From assembly GCA_913056455.1 (NCBI GenBank), contig CAJXMJ010000001.1, positions 1,426,001 through 1,490,000 of the forward strand: a DNA stretch of 64,000 bases, written 5' to 3'. The stretch comes from an uncultured Fodinibius sp. (lineage in GTDB: Bacteria > Bacteroidota > Rhodothermia > Balneolales > Balneolaceae). A program made the translations under genes and the position numbers. Positions 24,669-34,126 of the stretch are shown one piece after another. Within the stretch, counting starts at the first letter, position 1. Every line of letters begins with the position of its first letter. The notes under the pieces were generated by a model that was given only the letters and a program-made list of their open reading frames with translations, was not told the DNA's origin and did not search any database.

Positions 24669-25406
24669 TTAGCTTTTTTCATACTTAACTTTTTCCAAGA
24701 TAAGTCCCTGTGCAGCAGCACCGTGACCGTTCTTTTGTTTACTGGGTTTATCAATCATACCATCAAACTCTTTAACACTGCGCTTGCCTTTCCCTACCTC
24801 TACCATTGTCCCTACCAACCTGCGTACCATATGGCGTACAAAACGGTTGGCCTCAATATGATAAGAGAGTAGATAATCCTCCTCAGTATATGACGAAAGC
24901 ATAACCTCACAAACCGAATCGGGGTTTTCATTATCAGGTTTAGTAAAACTGTCAAAGTTGTGTATTCCCTTCACCTTTTGTGCGCAGTGACGCATCGCAT
25001 CCAGATCCAGCTCATCGAGTACCATTTCGGAAACTGACCTTAGCAGTGGTGACGGCCGGCGTATTATTTGGTACCGGTAACAACGTGTCGCAGCATCAAA
25101 ACGGGCATGGAAATCGTCAGATACCTGCTGCAAATCCCAAACTGCAATATCATGTGGTAGTACCCCTAATAGCGCATACAAAACACTGTCCGCATCAAGT
25201 TCATCGGGATAGTCAAAATGAGCCACCTGTCCCTCGGCATGTACCCCGCTGTCGGTACGCCCCTGTCCAATTACATCGATGGGCTGAGTTAAAATTCTGG
25301 ACAATGCCGATTCAATCTCCTCTTCAACGGTATTGCTATTCGGCTGCTTTTGCCAACCGCTGTACCGGGTCCCATCAAATTCTATTGAAATCTTATATCG
25401 GGGCAT
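24669..25406 (-). CDS. truA: tRNA pseudouridine(38-40) synthase TruA
   Basis: This 245-residue protein has the TruA signature GQGRTDSGVHAEGQVAHFD (48-66), with the catalytic Asp52. The start YKISIEFDGTRYSGWQKQP and the later FVRHMVRRLVGTMVEVGKGK (about 185-204) are family motifs. It modifies uridines 38-40 in the anticodon arm of tRNAs. Length is typical. It lies downstream of ccmF on the same strand with a 72-base gap, and a tRNA gene follows. Confidence 0.97.
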   Translation of the reverse strand: MPRYKISIEFDGTRYSGWQKQPNSNTVEEEIESALSRILTQPIDVIGQGRTDSGVHAEGQVAHFDYPDELDADSVLYALLGVLPHDIAVWDLQQVSDDFHARFDAATRCYRYQIIRRPSPLLRSVSEMVLDELDLDAMRHCAQKVKGIHNFDSFTKPDNENPDSVCEVMLSSYTEEDYLLSYHIEANRFVRHMVRRLVGTMVEVGKGKRSVKEFDGMIDKPSKQKNGHGAAAQGLILEKVKYEKS

Positions 25407-25478
25407 TCGCTAAAATTTTAGCCTCAGATTGGCAATCTATCCGTACGGTATCCGCTCAGTTGCTGCGATCCTGTGAAC

Positions 25479-27977
25479 TTATCCTTTTTTTCGTTCTCTA
25501 TCCCAATGTCGGAAAATAGAAATGCTAAATCCAGCCATCAGCAAAAAAGTGCCCAGCCAAACTACAGAAATAAACGGCTTTTCTTCGGCAACGAGCAGCA
25601 CCCATTGCTCCTCAACTTTGGTATCAATACCGCGAATTTTAAGGTCAATACCACCATTCGAGGGATCTACGCTGGTAAATTGAATACTTGCATCATCATA
25701 GCCGGGGATAGGTACTGGCGGTGCATACGTCCAGTTTTCATTTTCCTTCACATAAATTGAAAATAGAGGTCTGATAGGAACGGATGAGTCACTGCCACGC
25801 TGGGTCAACTTTAGATTAGCCCGAATCGCCACAATGGTACTGTCTTTCAATTGCTGATTATCTACCTCTTGAAAATCGTTAAATGTAAGATCAAACTCTC
25901 CCACTTTAATGGTTTCTCCGCGGGCGATACTTATTTCCTGCACCTGCACAGAATCCTCTTTTGTAGCCGATGCATTACTCTCTCCCCTTCGCTCTGCTGC
26001 GGCTTCTTTGGCCTCTTCATTTCTTCGCTCAACAAATGAACTGCCTGCCACATACAAGTAAATATCACTCATCATTCCGGTGCGTACATCCGGATCGACT
26101 GACCACTGGATATTAGATTGCGAAGATGATGACAACATCGGATACACCTGGGGATTTAACACAAATTGTTCTCCATTTCCATCGGCAGGCTCAAACTTAA
26201 TACGATATTCCTGTTGTCCCGGCCGCTCCTGGTTTTTAAGCGTATATCCTTCGTACGTAACTTTATACCGGTCATCTATAATCTTTGGCTGGTTTAGTTT
26301 TAGCTCCAGAAAATCCACCTTCTGGGTTTTCTGAAACCCCTGCTCATCGGTTATTTCTCCCCGTTCAATGGCAGCATTATACTTTTTAACGGATTCATCC
26401 AATAACATTTCGTTATAGGCCGAAGAGGCCAATATTCCGAGCAGTAGCACCCCAAAACCAACATGGCTCAACGTACCTCCAATAAGGATAGGTTTTTGGC
26501 GAATGAGCCGATACATAATTACCGAATTACCAATCACAGCAAACCAAGCTGCCAAGAGATATACCATATAATAGATATCACGAACATCTCCTATTATGAT
26601 GGTAGCCAGTGTTGCAACACAGGTTATCGCAACCGGCCACAATAGATCAGCGGCCAAAGATTCTGCATCCTGGCGTTTCCAAAACAAAAACTGTCCCAAT
26701 ACGGTCATGAGAGCCGCAATAATCGCCAGAGGCATCGTCCATTCGTTATAAAAGCTGACTTCGGGAGGCGTGGGATTCTCTACAAACAAACGCCCGATGA
26801 TCGGAGAACTGGTCCCCAGAATTATGACAAGTCCAATCAGAAACAGCATCATCGCCCCTGCAAAAGTCATAAACTCACGGCTCAGAAGTTTGGACTCATT
26901 CTCTTGAGAGGGCAACTCTTTATATCGGTAGAAAAACAGCCCCAGACCAATAATTGTAACAGCCCCCATAAATACTACGAGCTGATTGTAAAGTCCCAGA
27001 TCCACAAAGCTGTGTACTGAAGAATCGGATAGTATACCTGACCGTGTTAAAAAGGTTTCGTAAACAATGGCTACGTAAGCCAGTATCGCAAAAATGATGG
27101 AAGCTTTTTGAGAAGTTGAGCTTTTGCGCTGGATAATCATGGTGTGGATGCCTGCTGTACCCAAGAGCCATGGTACAAAGGAGGCGTTTTCAACAGGATC
27201 CCAAGCCCAATACCCACCGAAGGAAAGGGTAACGTAGGCCCAATACCCCCCTAAGAAAATTGCAGTTAATAATGCAACATTAGCCCCCAGTGTCCACGGC
27301 AGTGCGGGATTTACCCATTCGTTATACTTGCGTTTCCAGAGGGCCGCCATAGCGAAACAGTACGGTACGGTCATCATGGCAAAACCCACAAATAAGATAG
27401 GCGGATGAATCATCATCCAAGGACTTTTGAGGAGGTCGTTCAACCCCTTGCCATCCTGTGGTACAAAGTCGGGATTTGATTGTAAAAATGGCGCATTGGG
27501 CATAGCTTCGGCCAGCGAACGAAATGGAGAAGCCCCCAGCTGGAAATCACCAATAGAAATACCCGATACCATGGAAAGTAAGAAAACCTGTGTAAGAGTC
27601 AGGAAGAAGAGCACAGGACCACGATACGGCTCACGGGTCCATTTCATCAAGCCAAGTCCGATTATTATGGAAAATAAAATCCAGACCATAAAGCTGCCTT
27701 CCTGTCCGCCCCAAAAGGCAGATATCAGGTATTTCAGCTGGAGGTCACTGCTGGTGTAATTGTAGACATAATAGAAATTGAATTGGTGGGTAAGGATGAT
27801 ATACAACAGCAACGCTGATGCAATCACCAGGAAAAATCCCTGCAACCCAAATAGCCAATTCGAAATTTTAAAATGCTTATACGTATCGTTCTGAGCGTAT
27901 ATAAAATATCCAATAGCCGCCAAAATCGCGCTTACGAATGCGGCGTTAATAAATAGGTCTCCTAAAAATCCAATCAT
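25479..27977 (-). CDS. ccmF: Cytochrome c heme lyase CcmF
   Basis: This 832-residue polytopic membrane protein carries the tryptophan-rich heme-handling motif near 240-270 (FGGYWAWDPVENASFVPWLL). Early motifs such as SAFWGGQEGSFMVWIL and HPPILFVGFAMM are also typical of CcmF. About 14 hydrophobic segments are visible, with a large periplasmic part before the last one (about 530-800). The C-terminal periplasmic domain is longer and more charged than in E. coli CcmF. CcmF attaches heme, delivered by CcmE, to apocytochromes c. It is the last ccm gene, 6 bases after ccmE. Confidence 0.95.
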   Translation of the reverse strand: MIGFLGDLFINAAFVSAILAAIGYFIYAQNDTYKHFKISNWLFGLQGFFLVIASALLLYIILTHQFNFYYVYNYTSSDLQLKYLISAFWGGQEGSFMVWILFSIIIGLGLMKWTREPYRGPVLFFLTLTQVFLLSMVSGISIGDFQLGASPFRSLAEAMPNAPFLQSNPDFVPQDGKGLNDLLKSPWMMIHPPILFVGFAMMTVPYCFAMAALWKRKYNEWVNPALPWTLGANVALLTAIFLGGYWAYVTLSFGGYWAWDPVENASFVPWLLGTAGIHTMIIQRKSSTSQKASIIFAILAYVAIVYETFLTRSGILSDSSVHSFVDLGLYNQLVVFMGAVTIIGLGLFFYRYKELPSQENESKLLSREFMTFAGAMMLFLIGLVIILGTSSPIIGRLFVENPTPPEVSFYNEWTMPLAIIAALMTVLGQFLFWKRQDAESLAADLLWPVAITCVATLATIIIGDVRDIYYMVYLLAAWFAVIGNSVIMYRLIRQKPILIGGTLSHVGFGVLLLGILASSAYNEMLLDESVKKYNAAIERGEITDEQGFQKTQKVDFLELKLNQPKIIDDRYKVTYEGYTLKNQERPGQQEYRIKFEPADGNGEQFVLNPQVYPMLSSSSQSNIQWSVDPDVRTGMMSDIYLYVAGSSFVERRNEEAKEAAAERRGESNASATKEDSVQVQEISIARGETIKVGEFDLTFNDFQEVDNQQLKDSTIVAIRANLKLTQRGSDSSVPIRPLFSIYVKENENWTYAPPVPIPGYDDASIQFTSVDPSNGGIDLKIRGIDTKVEEQWVLLVAEEKPFISVVWLGTFLLMAGFSISIFRHWDRERKKG

Positions 27978-27983
27978 GAAATG

Positions 27984-28385
27984 TTAACTCTTTGAGGGCA
28001 TTGCTCTTTTAAATTCCGCTTCATCGGCATTGTTATACTTGGAGGGACATTTCATTAGCATGTCGTTAGCATAAAACACGTCGTTTTTCATCTCCCCGAT
28101 AACAACCAGCTGATCGGCCTCTTCGAAATTATTGGGCTTGGGCTTTGGATAAACCACCCGACGGACATTACCATCCTCATCTTCCATGTAAAAGGAAAAC
28201 TGTTTGGTCTCCATAGAAAACCCGTACTCTTGCGAGTCATCCCATTGTCCTACTACATGGGCCCCCTCCATTCCGGCAGCCTGTTCAAAATTTACGTATG
28301 TGCTAATGCTGTTTCCGAAGTTATACATCAGCAATGATGTAAACCCGACAATAGCGATAATTCCAATGATCAGTTTAGGTTTCAT
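27984..28385 (-). CDS. ccmE: Heme chaperone CcmE (CxxxY type)
   Basis: This 133-residue protein has an N-terminal membrane anchor (about 4-22) and the OB-fold body typical of CcmE (AHVVGQWDDSQEYGFSMETK, VVIGEMKNDVFYANDML). The heme-binding site reads MLMKCPSKY: Cys113 replaces the usual His of the HxxxY motif and Tyr117 is kept. Cys-type CcmE proteins are known from some Deltaproteobacteria and archaea, where heme is bound through Cys. The ATG overlaps the upstream ccmD-like stop (ATGA), so they are translationally coupled. It carries heme from CcmC to CcmF. Confidence 0.93.
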   Translation of the reverse strand: MKPKLIIGIIAIVGFTSLLMYNFGNSISTYVNFEQAAGMEGAHVVGQWDDSQEYGFSMETKQFSFYMEDEDGNVRRVVYPKPKPNNFEEADQLVVIGEMKNDVFYANDMLMKCPSKYNNADEAEFKRAMPSKS

Positions 28386-28654
28386 GAGTTTCTTTCTGCG
28401 TTAGCTTTTTCAATTTCTCCTTCCAGTTTACTTACTTTCTTATCTACCCGAATGATAAAAAACAGGAGTACAAACCATATAATAAGGCTCACACCCAGTA
28501 CAATAAAAATGAGGTCGTATGAGGCCGCTGTTTGAATCAGCGGACTTGCCTGGTCCAATCCGGCAGTGCCATCCCACTTTGGAGAGTAACTTTCCGTCAA
28601 TGTATCAGCGGCAGCAACCGTATCTTCTTGTGCCTGTATTGGTATAAATCTCAT
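28382..28654 (-). CDS. CcmD-like small membrane protein
   Basis: This 90-residue protein has one strong membrane helix (about 48-70, LIFIVLGVSLIIWFVLLFFI), an N-terminal signal-like start (MRFIPIQAQEDTVAAADT) and a charged coiled-coil end (VDKKVSKLEGEIEKANAERN). CcmD proteins are short single-helix proteins that release holo-CcmE from CcmC. Position between ccmC and ccmE, with 4-base stop/start overlaps on both sides, supports the call. Sequence similarity to CcmD cannot be proven by eye, and the protein is a little longer than usual. Confidence 0.8.
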   Translation of the reverse strand: MRFIPIQAQEDTVAAADTLTESYSPKWDGTAGLDQASPLIQTAASYDLIFIVLGVSLIIWFVLLFFIIRVDKKVSKLEGEIEKANAERNS

Positions 28655-29319
28655 GTTCGTTGTTGATCAGTTAAATGCTTAACAGTTTTGTAGCGATTTA
28701 GAATATCATTCAGCCACACGGCCAGTCCAATAAATCCGATTACTGCAGGGTAAAATATATATCGCAGTTCGGGCGCCGTAATTTCACTGAACGCGGGATT
28801 TCCATCCGCCCCCGGGTGCAGGCTTGGCAGCTGCCGCGGGATGATATACAATAAAAACGGGATGGTAGTTGCAGCAAATACGTTAAATACGGCCGCAATC
28901 TTGGCTCTTTTTTCAGGATTATTAAAAGCAGTACGCAGTACAAAATATGCTACATAAATCATCATTCCCAACGCCGATAGGTTCATGCGCGGCTCTGCAA
29001 AAGTCCACCAGGTTCCCCAGGTAAAACGCGCCCAGATGGATCCGGTTAATAATCCGCAAATTCCAAAAATAAGTCCTATCTGTGTTGCAGTTTCCGCTTT
29101 GCGATCAAACTTCATTATGGGATTATTCAAATAACGAATACTATAATAGAGTCCTGCCGCAAAACAAACCGACATGGTAAACCACATGGGCACATGCAAA
29201 AACAGGTTGCGCGCCGACTCTTTAAGAATAGGAATATCAGGTATGGGAATAAGAAAACCGACACTGATAACGACCGTCATCCATATAGCGACAATATATT
29301 TCCAGGGTTTTAGTCTCAT
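28651..29319 (-). CDS. ccmC: Heme exporter/handling protein CcmC (CcsA-like)
   Basis: This 222-residue membrane protein has six predicted membrane segments and the WWD-type motif WARFTWGTWWTFAEPRMNLS (about 101-120). The upstream FLHVPMWFTMSVCFA holds a conserved His near 41, and LHPGADGNP presents another His in the last periplasmic loop. Together these ligate heme for transfer to CcmE. It is the first gene of the ccmC-D-E-F run; ccmA and ccmB, the usual ABC exporter genes, are not next to it (the preceding gene is a divergent PH-domain protein). Confidence 0.93.
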   Translation of the reverse strand: MRLKPWKYIVAIWMTVVISVGFLIPIPDIPILKESARNLFLHVPMWFTMSVCFAAGLYYSIRYLNNPIMKFDRKAETATQIGLIFGICGLLTGSIWARFTWGTWWTFAEPRMNLSALGMMIYVAYFVLRTAFNNPEKRAKIAAVFNVFAATTIPFLLYIIPRQLPSLHPGADGNPAFSEITAPELRYIFYPAVIGFIGLAVWLNDILNRYKTVKHLTDQQRT

Positions 29320-29476
29320 GAATTAATACATCTTACCTCAAAATGAGGCGGGTGATTGTGAAAGCCTGATAATATACGAAATCTGTTTTGGAAAAATTAG
29401 TCTTTTCGCCTTAGTCTTTCCCGAATTTTACCTAAGTTTACAACAGATTAATAAACTGCTATTAAGCTCAACTATT

Positions 29477-30004
29477 ATGGCCGATCAAACTTCAGATAAA
29501 ACCATTACACTGCAACCCAGCTGGAAAAATCATTTACTCGGATATACCCTGTCGGTTTTATTTATCCCTCTTTTTGGAGTTGGTCTGATAGGTCTCTATT
29601 GGGTTTATAAACGACAAAAGAAATACGAGTATACCTTTAGCGACACGCAAATCTCTTCACGAGATGACAAATACCAACGCAATATTGATCTGGTAAATAT
29701 CGAAGGTGTCTCGGTGCAACAAAGTTGGCTGCAAAAGAAAACTTCTGTCGGAGATATTGAGCTTGAAACCACAGCTACGTCAATGACCCTCCGCGGTATA
29801 GCAGATCCGTTCGGCTTAAAGGATATGCTTGAAAAAGCTATTTCCATTCAAAAAGAACGACGAAAGAAGAAAGAGAGTACAAAACCGGAACAGCCCGACC
29901 GAGAGCCGGGAACAATGGAACGCATGGATTACCTGACGGGGTTGTGGCAACAAGGGCTCGTGTCAGACGAAGATTTTGAAAAGGAAAAAAAGCATTTCGA
30001 GTAA
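29477..30004 (+). CDS. Bacterial PH-domain membrane protein with SHOCT-like end
   Basis: This 175-residue protein has two adjacent hydrophobic segments (about 18-46, LLGYTLSVLFIPLFGVGLIG). A PH-like domain follows (about 50-120, with YEYTFSDTQISSRDDKYQRN and SVGDIELETTATSMTLRGIA, ending in ADPFGLKDMLEKAI). The C-terminus (YLTGLWQQGLVSDEDFEKEK) is SHOCT-like. This is the usual order in membrane bPH2 proteins of unknown role. It is divergent from ccmC and convergent with the MFS gene, 9 bases apart. Confidence 0.78.
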   Translation: MADQTSDKTITLQPSWKNHLLGYTLSVLFIPLFGVGLIGLYWVYKRQKKYEYTFSDTQISSRDDKYQRNIDLVNIEGVSVQQSWLQKKTSVGDIELETTATSMTLRGIADPFGLKDMLEKAISIQKERRKKKESTKPEQPDREPGTMERMDYLTGLWQQGLVSDEDFEKEKKHFE

Positions 30005-30013
30005 CCTTATTTA

Positions 30014-31294
30014 CTACTTCATTGCCCGAGCAACAGATTCCTTAGCATCTTTTTCCTGGTATAATTGCTCCTGCTGGGTAATCGTAGAGTGCCAAATCAT
30101 CCCCACAACTGACAATCCCAGCGCAAATACTACCATCGCTTGCTGAATAGTTAGCCATTCATTTTCCAAAATCCATGAGGCCATCATTACCGATGCTGAT
30201 TGGGCCAGCGTAAATAGCAACCACTCAGTGCTAAAAATACGTCCGCGAAACGTATCAGGAGTGCGACGCTGCAACAATACCGTACTCATCACCCAATTGG
30301 CTCCGGATGCAGCATGTGCTATAAAGACAAAAAGTAACATAAGACCTAAGCTGGTCGTCAGTCCAACTACAGAATACATCAATCCGGCAAAAATCATACA
30401 AAATCCCATTGCTCGCACCCAGTCACTTTCCTGATTGAAAATGCGTCGTCCGATGACAGGTCCAATGCCGGTACCAACGCCCCGAGCCGAATAAAGCAGT
30501 CCAAGTCCGATACTGCCCATCATCAATACATCCTCAGAAACCAGAATAAGCATATAGGTTAACGCTCCCAGAAACATGGTAAAACATCCTTTGGCCAACG
30601 TGGGACGCAATACTTTATGCGTGTGAAACAGGTACCGAAACCCCTCTTTTATTCCTGTTAATGGATTTCGGGTTCGTTTGCGCTCGGCCGCATCCATTTT
30701 CTTTTGCGGAATAACAGCTCGGTAGATAAACCACGCAGATAACACATAACTAATAGCATTGATAATAAAGACCAGATCGGTACCCAAGCCCGCTGTTGCC
30801 AATCCGCCAATACCCATACCAATGGTAAAAATGATGCTCCAGCTTGCCGCTGATAACACATTCGCATCCACGAGTTCTTTTTCTGTAGTAACATTTGGGA
30901 TAGACGAAGTTTTGGCGGGCTCAAAGATAGCCGAAAGCATCATTTGCAAGGCAGTTAATACATACGCCAGCCAAAGCGTTTCGTAGGATACGACCAGCAA
31001 CAATCCCAGAACAATCATACCCCGCAGAAGATCGCAAAGAATCATTAAATGCCGGCGATCAAAACGATCTGTAATATAACCGGCAAAGGGAGAAAAGCTG
31101 GCCAGACTCATCATCTTCACTACTATAATCAGTCCCAGTAAAAATTCAGAATCAGAATATTTTGTGATTAGTGCATAAACGGCCAAGATGCCAAACCAAT
31201 CACCAAAATTGGATATAATCTGGCTAAGCCACAACCTGCGGTAATCCTGATTTTGAGATACCAGATCTATGTATGGTTGTATTTTATCAAACAT
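30014..31294 (-). CDS. MFS transporter (EntS/multidrug-like)
   Basis: This 426-residue protein has 12 predicted membrane helices. It starts with an MFS_3-like N-terminus (YRRLWLSQIISNFGDWFGIL, 18-37) and has the loop GYITDRFDRRHLMILCD (about 73-89), the conserved motif A between helices 2 and 3. A second-half counterpart sits near VVLMSTVLLQRRTPDTFRGR. The N-terminal pattern resembles the enterobactin exporter EntS and related drug exporters. The substrate is unknown. No partner gene is nearby. Confidence 0.88.
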   Translation of the reverse strand: MFDKIQPYIDLVSQNQDYRRLWLSQIISNFGDWFGILAVYALITKYSDSEFLLGLIIVVKMMSLASFSPFAGYITDRFDRRHLMILCDLLRGMIVLGLLLVVSYETLWLAYVLTALQMMLSAIFEPAKTSSIPNVTTEKELVDANVLSAASWSIIFTIGMGIGGLATAGLGTDLVFIINAISYVLSAWFIYRAVIPQKKMDAAERKRTRNPLTGIKEGFRYLFHTHKVLRPTLAKGCFTMFLGALTYMLILVSEDVLMMGSIGLGLLYSARGVGTGIGPVIGRRIFNQESDWVRAMGFCMIFAGLMYSVVGLTTSLGLMLLFVFIAHAASGANWVMSTVLLQRRTPDTFRGRIFSTEWLLFTLAQSASVMMASWILENEWLTIQQAMVVFALGLSVVGMIWHSTITQQEQLYQEKDAKESVARAMK

Positions 31295-31369
31295 AACTCA
31301 TTTCTTTTAGCCACGGATTACAACTGATCTAAACAGACGTATCCATAATAATCTGTGTAGTTCTGCGGC

Positions 31370-31813
31370 CTAATTAACCCCCGTACTTCCAAAACCGCCA
31401 TCACCGCGCTCCGTTGCGGAAAGGGTTTCCACTTCATTGACTTCGGCTTGAATTACAGGTGCTATCACCATCTGGGCGATACGGTCGCCATGGTTGATAG
31501 TAAATTTTTCATTCCCCAAGTTTACCGCCAGCATTTTAAGCTCTCCGCGATAATCGGCGTCAATAGTACCCGGTGTATTTAACATAGTGATACCGTGCCG
31601 ATAGGCCAGTCCGCTACGGGGGCGTATCTGTGCTTCATACCCTTGCGGCATAGCCATTTTCAAGCCCGATGGAATAAGTTGTCGTTCACCGGGCTGCAGG
31701 ATTACTGGATTTTCAAGAGCAGCACGAATATCCATCCCCGCTGCAAATTCCGATTCGTATGAAGGAAGTGGTAAATCCTCGGCATGAGGTAATTTCTTAA
31801 ACTGTATCTTCAT
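31370..31813 (-). CDS. dut: Deoxyuridine triphosphatase
   Basis: This 147-residue protein contains all five dUTPase motifs: [41 protein letters not shown] and the flexible C-terminal [10 protein letters not shown] that closes the active site. It hydrolyses dUTP to dUMP and PPi, keeping uracil out of DNA and supplying thymidylate synthesis. It works as a trimer. Length is standard. It lies 3 bases after a DUF3108 gene on the same strand, so they share a transcript without an obvious functional link. Confidence 0.97.
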   Translation of the reverse strand: MKIQFKKLPHAEDLPLPSYESEFAAGMDIRAALENPVILQPGERQLIPSGLKMAMPQGYEAQIRPRSGLAYRHGITMLNTPGTIDADYRGELKMLAVNLGNEKFTINHGDRIAQMVIAPVIQAEVNEVETLSATERGDGGFGSTGVN

Positions 31814-31816
31814 GGG

Positions 31817-32644
31817 TTATCTGCGTTCTTTTTTATAATCAATAAGTTGCACTTTAACATTACCCAGCCAAACTTTAGCATGGGCCTCGGCGGGAACCCG
31901 CAAATCGTCGGCGATATACCACGCCTTAAATTTTCCTCGAAATCCAAACGGTCCATCGATATCGGCATCTCCTTCACTGAAGTACGTTTTTACCGGCTCC
32001 TCAAAAGCATCGTAATTTCGCATCTCACCTTTGGTACTATTTGTAGCATCGATGTATCCTTTTTCACGTTCTAAATATACCGGCAGGCGATAATCTTGAT
32101 TGGTACCTGCAAACAAGCGGGAATAATAGAAAATTAGCTGACCAGAACTTGAGGGCTCCGTTAACGAAAGGGTATCAACGGGACTCATATTCTCTGATAT
32201 GTATACCTTCTCTTTTTCATAATCAAACTCGTACACCTCTGCCTCAAACTCATCTTCATCCAAATTATCACGCCAATAGAGTTTTGTATAAGGCGTACTG
32301 TCGGTTTCCACCATATAAGTGTTGTAATGATTTTCTTCTTCACCGACAAAAGGGATGCCCGAATTTGATGTTATAACTGTGCGTAACCACCATATTTTTT
32401 GTCCCTGATAAGTAGTATCTCTAATAATTGTGGTTTTCACCTCTCCGAGCTTAAAGAATCCGAACTTTACTTTGTAGGTAAACACCTCTTTCCACTCCAG
32501 CAACTCTTCCATCGTGGGCGGCCTGTCTGGATGTTCATAAGTCAACAACGAATCTTGGGCATGTACCGCTGAGGGAAATGCTAAACCTCCTAAGATAGAG
32601 ATTACTATAAAACCGGTGATTCCCAACTGCTTCAATAGTTTCAA
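31817..32644 (-). CDS. DUF3108 exported protein
   Basis: This 275-residue protein has a signal peptide (about 1-29, ending SAVHAQ). The body has a beta-rich pattern of the DUF3108 family: EVFTYKVKFGFFKLGEVKTT, then IRDTTYQGQKIWWLRT and a C-terminal GFRGKFKAWYIADDLRVPAE. Proteins of this family are found in the envelope of many Gram-negatives, with no firm function. A periplasmic or outer-membrane-associated location is predicted. It immediately precedes dut. Confidence 0.8.
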   Translation of the reverse strand: MKLLKQLGITGFIVISILGGLAFPSAVHAQDSLLTYEHPDRPPTMEELLEWKEVFTYKVKFGFFKLGEVKTTIIRDTTYQGQKIWWLRTVITSNSGIPFVGEEENHYNTYMVETDSTPYTKLYWRDNLDEDEFEAEVYEFDYEKEKVYISENMSPVDTLSLTEPSSSGQLIFYYSRLFAGTNQDYRLPVYLEREKGYIDATNSTKGEMRNYDAFEEPVKTYFSEGDADIDGPFGFRGKFKAWYIADDLRVPAEAHAKVWLGNVKVQLIDYKKERR

Positions 32645-32742
32645 AATAATGTCTTAAATTTGTTTTAAATAAGCGTCCAAAGTTCCCTATTATATAGGTG
32701 AAATTGAAATATTATTGAAAAGAACTTTCAGGAATTTCGTTC

Positions 32743-33288
32743 ATGATTTCCAACAACTTTTATCCATATGTAATTATTTTCTTTTTAGCGGGATTCCTGC
32801 TTGTCGCGGGATGTTCAAAAAGCGATGACCAGCGCGAGTTTGAGAATCAGTCTCTCTCAGCTCCAAACGATTATACGGAGACTCCAACCGAAGGAGAAAT
32901 TATTAACAATGATCCCGATGACTGGCGCGTAAGTCCTATGTACCAAAGTCGCATTTATATTGGAACTGGAATATCCAGCTTTGAACCGCCCTATCCCAAT
33001 CCTCTAAACTATAATCAAGATTTAAATATTTTTATCTACGTAAGTAATGTTGACAATCTCGATGAAATAAGGGTCTACTCTTTTGAAACAAATCCTAATA
33101 CTTCTGAACAGTTTGTCACCCTTGAGGATAATATTTCATCTCCATCATTGGTATCAATTAGATTAAGCGGACAAGAAATATCCGGTCAACCAGGTGGATC
33201 AGAAGCCAACGGGCTCTACAGAATCCGCATCCTCGACGGGAACTTGAATGTTATTACTTATGGAGATATAAAAATTGGCACAGAGTAA
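32743..33288 (+). CDS. Hypothetical lipoprotein
   Basis: This 181-residue protein has a lipoprotein signal with lipobox VAGC (Cys at 24). The mature part starts with an acidic, low-complexity linker (about 25-65) followed by a beta-sandwich-like region (IYIGTGISSFEPPYPNPLNY; LRIRILDGNLNV-type strands at the end). I do not recognise a family; the last 100 residues could be an Ig-like fold. It is divergent from the DUF3108 gene and 56 bases ahead of a small winged-helix-like gene. Confidence 0.65.
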   Translation: MISNNFYPYVIIFFLAGFLLVAGCSKSDDQREFENQSLSAPNDYTETPTEGEIINNDPDDWRVSPMYQSRIYIGTGISSFEPPYPNPLNYNQDLNIFIYVSNVDNLDEIRVYSFETNPNTSEQFVTLEDNISSPSLVSIRLSGQEISGQPGGSEANGLYRIRILDGNLNVITYGDIKIGTE

Positions 33289-33344
33289 GTTGTTAAAAAG
33301 CAATCTCCCTCCTATTTTCAAGCTCTCTCAAAAAAAGAAGTACC

Positions 33345-33614
33345 ATGGGCAAGCACAAAATAACAAAAACCGAAAAAAGAGTTCTCGAGCGTCTCATTTT
33401 TCCCGAAAAGTTCCAAGACATCATGGAAGAAACAGGATTGCTACAAGGAGAACTACGCGATGACCTAATAAACCTATTAAGTTTCGGTTTTGTCGAGGCC
33501 TATGAACGAAGTGGGAATAAAATTACCCTCACCAGTTTTTATGATACTGACAACCTACAGGATTTTACTTTTCAAGCTACAAGCAAGGGACTTGCAGAAA
33601 TTAAATCGCGCTAA
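33345..33614 (+). CDS. Small winged-helix-like protein
   Basis: This 89-residue soluble protein has a helical start (KITKTEKRVLERLIFPEKFQ), a second helix-turn-helix-like stretch (DIMEETGLLQGELRDDLINL) and two strands at the end that look like a wing (YERSGNKITLTSFYD; FTFQATSKGLAEI). This is the layout of a small winged helix, but no DNA target can be named. It starts 57 bases after the lipoprotein stop and ends 2 bases before the BCCP-like gene, so it is part of that transcript. Confidence 0.6.
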   Translation: MGKHKITKTEKRVLERLIFPEKFQDIMEETGLLQGELRDDLINLLSFGFVEAYERSGNKITLTSFYDTDNLQDFTFQATSKGLAEIKSR

Positions 33615-33616
33615 TT

Positions 33617-34126
33617 ATGAAATTTGAAGCTGTATTTGACGATACCACTACCGAACTCGAAATAGCGGAAGATGCTAACGAGGTTGTTTTTGATGATGAT
33701 TCTCAAACCTACGAGTTTCATCGTCAGGAAAACGGACGCTATCTGCTCCGGATAGGAACAAAACTCTATAAAATTGATAATGTATCATACGACAAGCATA
33801 CTGTAACTTTTACCCTGAATGGCAACTGGCACTCGGTAGACGTACGCAATGAGCAAGACCTGTTGTTGGACCATATGGGCTTTAAAACAGCCGGCGAAAT
33901 TGGCGAAGGCGAACTTAACGCTCCCATGCCCGGGAAAATATTGGAAGTCCTGGTCGAAGAAGGTGACGAAGTCGAACTCGGCGATCCTGTTGCTATTCTC
34001 GAAGCCATGAAAATGGAAAATGAACTTAAAGCTCCCATCAAAGGCGTAATATCATCTATAGCTGTCGAACAGGGAGACTCACTCGAAAAAGACGCTCTAA
34101 TTTTAGAAATCGAAGCAAGTGGATAA
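33617..34126 (+). CDS. Biotin-carrier-like protein
   Basis: This 169-residue protein ends in a biotinyl/lipoyl domain (about 98-168) with the biotin acceptor motif EAMKMEN (Lys132) and the hairpin APMPGKILEVLVEEGDEVEL before it. The first ~95 residues are a beta-rich region like the N-terminal part of the small acyl-CoA carboxylase biotin subunits (DUF2118-like or AccB-like). It would be biotinylated and carry CO2 between a biotin carboxylase and a carboxyltransferase, but neither of these is encoded nearby. The 8-base overlap with murA suggests coupled translation. Confidence 0.85.
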   Translation: MKFEAVFDDTTTELEIAEDANEVVFDDDSQTYEFHRQENGRYLLRIGTKLYKIDNVSYDKHTVTFTLNGNWHSVDVRNEQDLLLDHMGFKTAGEIGEGELNAPMPGKILEVLVEEGDEVELGDPVAILEAMKMENELKAPIKGVISSIAVEQGDSLEKDALILEIEASG

